NCBI GenBank assembly: GCA_033964015.1
Contig: CM066925.1
Location: 5,942,498 to 6,006,497, forward strand
Source of the DNA: Scolanthus callimorphus
Taxonomy: Eukaryota > Cnidaria > Anthozoa > Actiniaria > Edwardsiidae
Direction: 5' to 3'
DNA: 64,000 bases
Each line of letters begins with the position of its first letter. Position 1 is the stretch's first letter. Below, in pieces: positions 11,601 through 23,600 of this stretch. The translations under genes were made by a program, and so were the position numbers. The notes under the pieces were generated by a model. The model was not told the origin of the DNA. It did no database searches and saw only the letters and a program-made list of their open reading frames with translations.

Positions 11601-14600
11601 GCGTTGAGAAGAGCGATTCCAATACAAATTGTGTGTGCTAAACTGTGCTGTTCGTATGCGTCCAAATAAAACAGGGCTGGAGGCACATAACTCAGCAGAG
11701 TAGATACAAGAATCAACAGAACGGTGTTGAGAGAGCGCTTGTATCTCGACACGTTGAAGCCGCTATTCATTTGCGGTTGGCAGGGAATCTGCTGAGAAAC
11801 AATTTGCGACGAAATCTTTTTCAAATGATAGTAAGCTAGAGAGTTAGACATCACAATGCTTGATAAAATGCTTACGCCAATAATCCCTTGGATTATCCAT
11901 ACGACAAATTCGGTTTCTATCGAAGTGAAACAAGGAATTATAATCGCAGCTCCACCACACAAAATGACAGCAACTGCGATGCGGACTCGCTTGGTTGTCA
12001 CAGTAGTCGCGTATGAGGTTCTTATTCTAATAGCCAGTAGTCGATCTATGCACATTACTGCTAAGATTACGGTAGTTGTTCCAGAAATTGTGAAAGTGAC
12101 GGAGTCACCGATTCTGCAGAACTCTGAGAATGGGCGCAGGTCCATTTTACCCAAAACAAGGCACGTAATGTAGAAAGGATACGAGAATAGTCCAGTTAGC
12201 AAGTCACAGAAAGCTAGATAACTAAGAAGACTTCTCGATGGGCTATGCAAGGAGCGGGTTTTTTGGATGGTTATGATGACTAGTGCATTCAGAAATATCG
12301 CAGAGATGCCACATATGGACATGATACTCGCGACTATGATTTCACTGTCCTTCATGGTGTCAGGTTGGACTGAATTGTGAATCATGATCGACTTAACGAC
12401 AACATCTGAACTTGCTGCACATCACGAAAACAAAGTTTACTTTATGGAATATCTAACATTTTAAGTGAAGCGAGGGACAAATTTTATAGGATGGTGTCAG
12501 ATGTAGGAATTATCGGAATCGGATTATTATTTATCGATAACGACGACAGCTAAACTGGCTACACATCAATAAAAAAGTTTACTTTAGGGCGGTTATTTAT
12601 CAAGTTAAATACAGCGATGGACTTCATAGAATTCACTGGCTTCATTTAATTTTCTTACTCAATATGCCGAAAATAATTGTTTACATGTTGGCTTATTCGC
12701 ATAAGACAATTGACAGCTGATACATCCAAACTTTTCAAAGAGGCTTCAAAAGATAAGCTCTGAATATTGAAGGATAACAAATGAAACATTGCTAGAAAAT
12801 TGAAACTCGATATTTTTTCTATAGTTTCTATTTCATAATTCATTTTTGTAACTTCAAGTTTTTTTTTAATGCTTTTTAATTTAACCCTATTTTCTTAACA
12901 GTTCAGCGGATCCTTTTTCACGGGATCAAAATCTGCAATGCCGATCGAAAATCCGGTCGGGCGAGCCGTACAAATTTTGACTAGCTGATTGATTTTTGTA
13001 CTTTATTTGATGATTATCAAAATAAATAAGCAATAACCTGATATTTTCCAAATTAATTTTATCCTAAGTGAGGTCGCTGGACTTTTCATCTACAGCCTTC
13101 ATTTGCTATTTTTGAACGCATCAAATCTTAGCGTGTGCCCCTCAAGGGTTAGTCAAATTTGCAATGTTGTTCCAATGTTCGTCGCCGCCTTCGTTTGTAA
13201 TGCAGGCAGGGGTTTGATCAAAGATGAAAGAGCATTATTTTTTCTGCCTTGCGTTTTGCATCTTTTACTTTCTTTTTCATAATATTAAGGTGGATCAACC
13301 AAGTAATTTTGCACCCATGCCAACCAATTTTGAATCTCTCATATAAAAACAGGTTGATTTCTAGCGCAGCCAATATAACACATATACTACCCATAGACTG
13401 AAATACATGTCAGTACAAAAATCACTGAAAACAAAACTTTGGGAAACGTTGAATCGTGTTGAAAGCCACGTTTAACATTCGTAAAATAGCAACCTAAACA
13501 TCAAGGTTTCCCTCGTGTAGAATATTCAGATCTTCAAGTGCTATTTTCATGCTATCGCTTTCAACTGGTTTGAAAAAATTACAGAAAATACTGAGTATCT
13601 ACTGCGGAGCACCGCTGAAAAGACCCCATTTCAGGCTAGAATTCAAAATTGAATCAAAATAGAGCGAGGAATTGTGAAAAGGACTATTTAAGTAGATTGA
13701 CAATACAAGGCTCACTGTAGAAGTGGAATGTTTGGCTTGACAAACGCACACGTTTCTTTGCGAGGAGTCTCTTTTTGTGAGCGCTAACTGAGTTGCATCG
13801 GCTTTCGCATGAAATGATCTGATACCAGAGCAATAGACCTCCTCAGCTTGGGCGTAATGTTTTCCCATTTCAAATCACATGACTGATATGAGCATTATTT
13901 TCTTCCTCTGCTAAACCGAAGGATATATGAATACGGAAGCATTCCAAACAAAGACAGATTATTCAAGGATTATTCCACGTGATCTGAAATGGGACAAAAT
14001 TAAGCCCAAGCCGAGGAGGTCTATTTCTTTGCAAAGAAGCTCATCGGACGTCATGTTAATTTTCTCGACAGAAAATGACGGTAAAAGGCTTCGAACTGTG
14101 CATGAAAGACAGTCAGCGACTAAATAACAAGCACACGCAGATTGATATCATGTACATGGCTATTGGCGGTAAGTGTTACTTAAAGGAAGCCTGTCATAAT
14201 ACGCGCATGCTCCAGGAGCGATCACTGAATTATCAGCAAAACTAATAAGACCATCCTATCAGATAACTATTTAGCAATATGTAAAGATGAAAGGCATGGT
14301 CGGATGGATTGAGAAGTAGCGAGATTATATACGATTTGTTTTCGGGGTTTTTAGCCTTCGCTGGCCTCCGGTTACGGGACGATACTTCACAATCTCGTAC
14401 CCAGAGCCCGTCATCTTTTGGCCAGCGGCAAGATTCTCGGTTTTCATGTGACGTCATCAAAAAGCTAACTTCTAAACCAAGAGACCTGCAGATATATCCT
14501 TTCTGTGATGAATATAACTCTGTTCAAGGATTTGTCACACGAAATTTCGGCACCTTCTGACAAGTAGTTCTCGAGATATCGCCAAAGCTATTTATGTCAC

Positions 14601-17600
14601 GCAACACCAGTCACGTATTTTGAACTTGCCGTATTTCACTCGATTTGCACCGTTCTTACCTTTTTGGCACGTCAGTATGTTATAAAAGTTCATATTTTAC
14701 CATTCTGATACTATTCTTATAATTTGGATTGAAAATAGCGCCGTTTTGGAGACCCGATTAATTGGCCGCCATTATGGAGCCCCTCTGCTGGGGCTCCAAC
14801 ATGGCGGCTCCATACAATTACTGTACAAAATGGCGCACATTCACTTGCTAATAGCTCGCTCGGAAAGTGACCAATCGGCCTAAAATTTACCCAGGAAACA
14901 TAATTTTGTATATTCTTTATAATTCTATTAGCCATCCAGTGTTTAGAAGTTAAGTTAGAGAAATAAATTTCGTCACGTGACAAGTGAAAACCAAGAATTC
15001 AGGGCTCTGGGGGATTCTGGGTTTCCGGTTTGAACGTTGTATGAAAGTTCGTTACGTTTTTGACCTACCACGCATGCTCACAAATCGGATTCCACCAGAG
15101 CCCTGAATCTTGCCGCTGGCCAAAAGATGACGGGCTCTGGGTACGAAATTGGATACTTCATTGATTTGAGAGATGCGCAGAACAGCTGCGCAGTTGCGTG
15201 ACATGCTCCCTTTAAAGGAACCGATGAGCCCTACCCACAATGCATTTGGTGTCTGCAAAATCAAGCGTACCGTGGACCTGACTAGTAGTCCTGACACGCC
15301 CTGGATGGGACCCATATTCGCGAGAAATCATGGAATTAACAGGGTGTCAGGGCCAATATTCCCGGCAGAACCATGGCGTCACGATTCAGAAATTCCAGGT
15401 CTTCGGACTTAAGGGTCCGTATCTCGGAATTTCCGGGTTCCTTACATCTCCTAGACGTGCCGAGTGTTAAAGACCCGGAAACTCCTTTTCTCTTCCGCGC
15501 ACGCCGAAAATATGTGTAGTGGAATCTGATGCAAGTTCATTTACTTGCCGCGTGAAGGGATATATTTCACTTGAAATTACACATAAAACTGCCAATTAAG
15601 TTAGATCTTCTGACCAGGCTGCTAAACGTCTGTCCTACTCTTGCACTCGTAAGCCCGGCGCAAACGGACTCAACATTTCTCAACTTTGTTGCAGCAACAA
15701 TGTTGTTTGTATGTTGTTGAATGTTGCGCGTCGCGCAAACGAATACAACACGTCTCAACATTGTTTTCGCCTCACTTTGTTGTGTTATGCTTCGCTGGTC
15801 ACAGGACAAAAGAAAAGTTGAAGCTTGTTGCGCCAACAGTTCGAAACATCGTTCAACATCATGCAACAAGTTCCAACAACTGTCAACACACGCCGCAAAC
15901 GGATACAACATGTTGTGTTGAACAATGTTGGACGTTGTTGCACAACAAAGTTGTGTCGTTTGCGCTGGGCGTTTAACATCAAGTGTTCTGCATCCGTCAA
16001 ATAAACTCTGGCTCTTCCCTTGCAGACTTGGACCCGTGCATCCACGTGACCTGTGGATTCTACGCGAAGTGTGTGGCGTACGGCCCGAGTGACGCCCGCT
16101 GCGTATGTGACTATGACTGCCCGACATACCAGGACATGATATGTAGCCGTGCCGGTGTCACCTATAACAACACGTGCCAATACCACAGGGTCATGTGTGA
16201 AACAAAGCAGAACATACCTATTGCGCATGCGGGAATGTGCAGACGTAAGTCACGTGCTCTGTTGCGCATGCGCAGATTTCAAGATTTTCTCCAATCTCGT
16301 ATTCAGAGCCCGTACAACTTTGAGCCAGCGGCCCGTAAAAGATACGCGGGCTCTAGGAACGCGACTGGGTTTTCTCAGGTCGCAGGCGATATTGTGGCAT
16401 TCTCGAGTTCAGACCAAGGGGGTGGCTAATCTTAGGGTCTTTACAAGAAATATGAGAACAAGGGGCCCTTAGGTCGTGCTGATTTCCAGCAGATACTCAG
16501 CAATTTTCTAATCAGTTAAAAGCAATGGCTGAAGTAATATAAATATAGATTTTAATCATTGTACGTGACGTCTGCTTTTATCGACATGATTCAACACGAG
16601 TTTCCTCTGGTTCTGAAAGTTTATTCATGAATAAATAAATAAATAAATGTTGAACTAGCTTAGCCCAGCCTTAGTCGATTTACCATGGAAACTCTGCCCC
16701 TTAAATATTCACATTGTATCTCTGTATATCTGCTTTTTTCAGCATTCATCCTTCAACGCGGTCGTACTCAGCTCACTCTAGATACTATCGACGTACAATG
16801 CCGAGAGGTCCTGGTAAATAGCAGTCTGTGGTACAGCTCGTTACCAGTCAACGCGCTGGTCACGGTCAACTATGACGGCGAGGCCACCAATGTTGTTCAT
16901 GACGCGATAACCACGTGGGTTGAGAAAATCAGTCATGCCAAGTTCACCACATGCGCACTGAAGGCAGGGCGTAATGAGTACGAGGGGACGGTCCCTAGTA
17001 ACTATGGCGACACGTACATTGACTGGGTGGCGTTCCAAGGAACTCCCAAGGGAGGGGTGGTAGGGGAGGAGATTATGACAGACTGGTGGGAAGGCACGGA
17101 GTGCAAGCAGTTGTCGTTACCATCGGTGAGTAGAGCAGTAATGTATGTGTTTGTAACCAGTCATGTATGTGTTTGGAGTAGTGCATGTGTTTGTTCCATT
17201 AATGTATGTGTTTGTATCAGTAATGTATGTGCTTGTACCACTAATGTATGTGTTTGTACTAGTAATGTATGTGTTTGTACTAGTAATGTATGTGTTTGTA
17301 CCGGTAATGTATGTGCTTTGTAGCAGTAATATATGTGTTTGTACCAGTGATGTATGTGTTTGTACTAGTAATGCATGTGTTTGTACTAGTAATTAGGTGC
17401 ATCCGTCTGTACCAGTAATGTATGTTGTACCAATGTACATTGTTATCGGTTTGGCTGCTCTAGCTTGATTTTCATCCATTTCAAACAGTATTGTATCTTA
17501 TTGTATTGTGCATGGTGTATATATATAGAATTGATTATGTGTTAATAAATTGGATTGAATTGAATTGAATTGAATTGAATTGAATTACGATTTGGCTCCA

Positions 17601-20600
17601 AATGCTGTACCTGAAATCGAGTGCAGGACAATTAACACTTATGAGGTTGAGCATGATAGTGAGATTTGTCAATGCTGAGGTTTGTGTTATCTGCCGAAGC
17701 GAAGCTGAGGCGGATAACACTAACTCAAGGCGTTGACAAATCTCACTATCATGCGAAAATTACCGAATTCAATAATTGTTTTGTTATTCAGCAACAAGGA
17801 ATTCTTACCTAGCGAAGTCGACGATGAGGCCTTGCAAGGCGAAACGGTTTTTAAACTCCAGCTTACGTCCATTAGTATTTTCCTCTTCGTATTCAATTCA
17901 AATAGCCATTGTTGATGTTTAGATATCCTGAGCAATGATCTCTCGGCAAAAAGCATAGCAGATTCAACGAGAATTATATTGGCAAAATTGGCTTTCGCTT
18001 CCAAAATGAAAACCAACATGGCGGCCAAATCTATTGGCTTGCGTTATGACGTCATTAGAGTGCATTAATCCTAATGTCTGGAGTTTGACGTCACGATCTG
18101 CGCACCAACATGCTTTCACTGTGTACTCTTAGCCAATCAGAATCGAGAGAGTGGCATGGCTGAATAATAATATATAATACTTAGCTAATACCCTTGCACA
18201 CCCAGGACAAGTTTGTGTCTTCTCCCTCCATCTTACTGACCGCTGAACACACAAGAGCTGATCTGAAGCACGACGCGGCCACCCTGTGGACCGAGGATGT
18301 AACGCCTGGCACTTTCAAAGTCTGCCTTCGTGAGCTCCAGAACTTCGACGGCGCGCACAAGGACATTCGCGTGGTAAATAGGCAACCTTGACGTACACCT
18401 CGTTACTATTGTGAAAGTCGAATTACATATGTTACTGAAAATAGACACTTTTCTGCTCCTCAATAAAACAACTGATATAAGATCATTAAGCGGTGTCTAC
18501 ACGATCAATTTTTCCTCTGATCTTATGACAATTTTTCCTTGACAAATTTAGCTTGTGGGATGAGACAAAATTGACAATTTTTTTCTTGACAAGTATCCTT
18601 GTTGAAAAGATAACATGTGTAGCTTTTATTTGCAAATAAAACTTTTCATAAACAAAAACTTGTTTTGTGAGACGACCGTCATAGAAAAATATATTTATTG
18701 CTCGTCTACACTTTACTCTGACTAGTCAATTATTGGTATGTGTGAATATGATGTTTGAATTTATCAAAGCGGAAGCCTGTTTTTAGCTGTTTTACGGTGT
18801 TTCTGTTTCTATCTGTTCTATAGAATTGGATTGCATATGAGGATCTTCCGAGAAACTTGTTCTCCGAGCATAAGAAGCTATATTTCGCCAATACACATGC
18901 GCCGCTTGACGCCAACCTCCACGCGTATTGTCAGGTAAACAGCACAGCAATTGTCATGTCTTTGGTCCAACCTGAGATAGACCATCTTTTCAATTCCATT
19001 GTCATACCTAAAATCACGTATGGCCTTTTAATGCTTCTTAGACAGATGTCTCAAGCGTAAATACACTTCCAAGGCAATCAATGTCCTAGACTTGTTAGAA
19101 CACAATGACTGGAACATTCTTAAAAAAATAAAATCCTGCACGGCACACCCCATGCGACCCATATTACCTAAGCGTAAAAAGTCATACTACAACCTTCGCC
19201 ACGCATCCAGTACTCTTCCAAAAACAAATACAAAAAGATACAAGAGCAGCTTTATTAATAGGTTATACTAATGTAGCGCTTTGATTGTACTTGCCAGATT
19301 TACAATATAAGTTACCCATTGATTGTATACAAAATATGCACGATATTTTGATTAGAATAAATAATTATTGTATTGTATTGTATTGACAATAAGACCTCAT
19401 AATAGAGCGTTTCTCCGAGTTTGTGATTGTTGGCCTAAAAGACTTTGTTATTGATGATTTCGCTTGTTAATTTCTTCGCCAGAATGTTGAATTTAGAACG
19501 AACTACGGTTCCGCACCGACTATACTTGTAAGCGCTACCCATAATTCCTCTCGACCAGGCGCACTGAAGCCGAAGTACAACAGCATTGCATCTTGGGTAG
19601 AGGTAAGAACATTTTTTCCTTGTTTTGTACATGGCGAATTGGAATTCGTGGGAAATATCTCATGGATTACGTCTATCAGCTCAAGGGGTTCTCCCCGAAT
19701 AGCCAGTGGAAGACTAGAAGATTGTGATGTAAATAAAGTGCCTTCTTTATTGGATTCATCGTATTATTCGACTGAAAGAAAAGCTAGGTTTTCTCGCAGC
19801 TCGAACATTGCCACATAGTATATTTCATAGATCAAACAATTTATTTTCTTCTTTTGTGGGGGTATGGGTGGGGGAAGATATTCAACGGGAGATCTTTCAG
19901 ATCTTTTTGCATTAGGAGTATAGGCCATCGCAAGGACATGTCCAGTATAGCTGACAGACAATCATTACTTCCCCGTGTAGAGTGTCGACAGCCGTGGTTT
20001 CCGTGCGTGTATGAAAGAGTTCAACGATGATGGATCGTATGACCCTGTCGAGATCAGCTGGACCGCTCTACCAGGTATGACGGGGGTATGAAAGTGCCAA
20101 GGCATGACTAACATCCAATAAGGTACGACTGACGTCAAATCAGGTATATCTGTCACCCAGTCATGAGGTATGATTATCATCCAGTCAGGTATGGCCGACG
20201 TCCAATCAGGTATGACTGACGTCCAATGAAGTATGACTGTCGTCCACTTAGGTATGACTATCGTCCAATCAGGTATGACTGTCGTCCGATCAGGTATGAC
20301 TGCCGTCCAATTCAGGTATGACTGTCGTCCAATCAGGTATGACTATCCTCCAATCAGGTATGACTATCGTCTAATCAGGTATGACTGACTTCCAATCAGT
20401 TATTACTGTCGTCCAATTAGGTACAACTGACGTCCAATCAGGTATGACTGACTTCCAATCAGTTATTACTGTCGTCCAATCAGGTATGACTGCCGTCCAA
20501 TCAGGTATGACTATCGTCCAATCAGGTATGACTGCCGTCCAATCAGGTATGACTATCGTCCAATCAGGGATGACTGCCGTCCAATCAGGTATGACTGCCG

Positions 20601-23600
20601 TCCAATCAGGTATGACTGCCGTCCAATCAGGTATGACTGCCGTCCAATCAGTTATTACTGTCGTCCAATCAGGTACAACTGTCGTCCAATCTGGTATGAC
20701 TGACTTCCAATCAGGTATAACTGACGTTCAATCAGGTATGACTGACTTCCAATCAGGTATAACTGACGTCCAATCATGTATGACTGACTTCCAATCAGTT
20801 ATTACTGTCGTCCAATCAGGTACAACTGACGTCCAATCAGGTATGGCTGACTTCCAATCTGGCATGACCTTCGTCCAATCAGGTATGACTGCCGTCCAAT
20901 CAGGTATGACGGACTTCCAATCAGGTATAACTGACGTCCAATCAGGTATGACTGACTTCCAATCAGGTATAACTGACGTCCAATCTGGTATGACTGACGT
21001 CCAATCAGGTATAACTGAAGTCCAATCTGGTATGACTGACTTCCAATCAGGTATGACTGTCGTCCAATCAGGTATGACTGACGTCCAATCAGGTATAACT
21101 GAAGTCCAATCAGGTATGACTGACTTCCAATCAGGTATGACTGTCGTCCAATCAGGTATGACTGTCGTCCAATCAGGTATAACTGCCGTCCAATCAGGTA
21201 TGACTGACTTCCAATCAGGTATAACTGACGTCCAATCAGGTATGACTGACGTCCAATCAAATGTGAGTGTTGTTCAATCAGGTATGACTGACTTCCAATC
21301 AGGTATGACTGACTTCCAATCAGGTATAACTGTCGTCCAATCAGGTATGACTGACGTCCAATCAAATGTGAGTGTTGTTCAATCAGGTATGACTGACTTC
21401 CAATCAGGTATGACTGACTTCCAATCAGGTATAACTGTCGTCCAATCAGGTATGACTGACGTCCAATCAGGTATGACTGACTTCCAATCAGGTATAACTG
21501 ACGTCCAATCAGGTATGATTGACGTCCAATCTGGTATAACTGACGTCCAATCTGGTATGACTGACTTCCAATCAGGTATGACTTACGTCCAATCAGGTAT
21601 GACTGACGTCCAATCAGGTATGACTGTCGTCCAATCAGGTATGACTGTCGTCCAATCAGGTATGACTGACGTCCAATCAGGTATGACTGACTTCCAATCA
21701 GGTATAACTGACGTCCAATCAGGTATGACTAACGTCCAATCAGGTATAACTAACGTCCAATCAGGTATAACTAACGTCCAATCAGGTATGACTAACGTCC
21801 AATCAGGTATAACTAACGTCCAATCAGGTATAACTAACGTCCAATCAGGTATAACTGACTTCCAATCAGGTATAACTAACGTCCAATCAGGTATAACTGA
21901 CTTCCAATCAGGTATAACTAACGTCCAATCAGGTATGACTAACGTCCAATCAGGGGCTATCTGTATCTAGCTTTATTTCAATAAAAGTCTACGCGCCCAG
22001 ACCTAAAGGTATTTACAGTAAGCTGCATGATTCGAGACCTCCTACCCTGCCATTTGGAGTATGGGTGCAAATGGCTTCCGAAAACGTTTTTCAGACCTTC
22101 AGTCTCAATCTTTGTTTCACTTGTCGGCAGAATGTAACTTGCCGATAGGCGTAGCAGACACTAGCGTCATCTCAAATGGATCCATGAGGGCGTCGTCAGT
22201 GCTACCAACTGCGCTAGTTCCCGAGTACGCAGGCGCGTCACAAGGCAGGCTCAATCTACAGCCGGTCAGCGGTGCGTCCATGGGGGCTTGGTGCGCCAAC
22301 AGTACATCTGGTCAGTGGCTAGAGGTAAGATGCCTAAAAAGTATTGCCTATACACCTAACTACAGTGGAAGTAATAAAATATTTAACGATGCACCTAAAC
22401 ATGCGCCCTAATAGTGCTATAACACGTGGAAAGAGAATAAAATACCGTTATTCAGAGATTTCGGAAATCGGAGATTTCAGAGATAAACGGAAATTCCATG
22501 CGTTCCATTGAAGGCAACAATTCCGAACAGATGAAAAGGATGGTTCTATAGCTAATTAAGATACTAACCTCCCCAAATTTGGATTACCTAGTTATCCTCT
22601 TCTTCTCGGGTAGAAAATCAAGGCCGCGACATTTTTTGTGGTCAAGTGGTCATTAGCAAGCTTCCCCTGAAGCTCTGCCTAGACTATTTTTCACCAGGTT
22701 GTTCTTGGTCGTCCATCTCTCAGCCTGAATCGATCTTTTGGGAATTCTTCGCTTCTCCGATCCTGAGCACGTTGCCAAGCCACTTCAGGCGACCGCGCTT
22801 AATCTCGTACTAGATCGTACAAGATGTTGTTGGCGCCCGTTCTTTTTTTTTGGGTGAACAAACTGGCAATGAAATTTATTCCCATCGTCATACACATTCT
22901 TCTTCACACCGTTTAAGTCGACTGGTTTTGGGACTCCGTGGTTTCCCGAACATCACCGTCAAACCCAGTCTTGTGAAAACGAACATCGGGAATTATCAGC
23001 GACATCGGAAAGTGCGATCGAGAAAACAGCAACCGTTTCTAATTTCGTCGCCGATCGCTCACGAAGCCGTGTTTTCATATGTTGGGAACTGACTGGGATG
23101 GACAGGAAACAGGCCATCGCAGATCATTCCCGACAGTCCCAAAATAGGAAACTCAGTCTTTAAGGCCAAAAGATGCGACATATCTTCCTCTGCCACCCAT
23201 TTTGAATACCTATCAAGTACCGGACGACTTCCACATGACATTCTTGCGTGTCTTCTCTTGTAGATCGATCTTGGTTGTCTTTACGTAGTATCGGGCGTAG
23301 CCACCCAAGGAGGAGGAAAGTGAACAACAAATGGAATCAGTACTGGGTGACGAGCTACAAACTAGCGTACAGCAATGACGGGCAGCACTTCACTGAATAC
23401 AAAGAAAACGCTATCGTTAGGGTAAAAACAAATCAACTGCCACGTGAATTTCTTGCTCTCAAATTTGCTTCTTCGATGAATGATTGTCGTTTTTGCTGAA
23501 TACACTTGGGAAGACTGGATCGAGTCGTGCGCGGGCTTGCTGTGGGCTATTCTAACGTGGTTACCAAGCCAAAATCAATGGTGGACAGATCGAGAACTGG

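Larger units (their letters stand above)
5625..14168 (+). other. Lectin block 1: two H-type-lectin-like units over four exons
   Basis: The exons are 165, 114, 126 and 97 nt. The first carries PDVYLTPVHLTPG and HSFHACLRELKNY; the second opens DWMAL and closes YSFCQ; the third has NTTFEQTFYEPPVIITTAAH; the fourth has KGFELCMKD and IDIMYMAIG. The pattern F...P.V.(L/T)T..H, then GF..C, then (D/N/M).W/Y.A matches the H-type lectin fold (Helix pomatia agglutinin family), whose members bind sugars such as GalNAc. Sugar specificity cannot be read from the sequence. Lengths and phases match block 2 at 18206-20074. The assignment is at fold level. Confidence 0.7.

Noticed and set aside
20080..21965. 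CRISPR-like repeat array
   Set aside because: Units are contiguous with no unique spacers, and the window is eukaryotic with introns.
20381..21970. 529-codon open frame of GMTDVQS-like heptads, with a 187-codon antisense frame
   Set aside because: It is the 21-bp minisatellite translated; any frame without a stop in one unit stays open. The frame is not continuous with the adjacent lectin exon, which meets a stop just after its donor.
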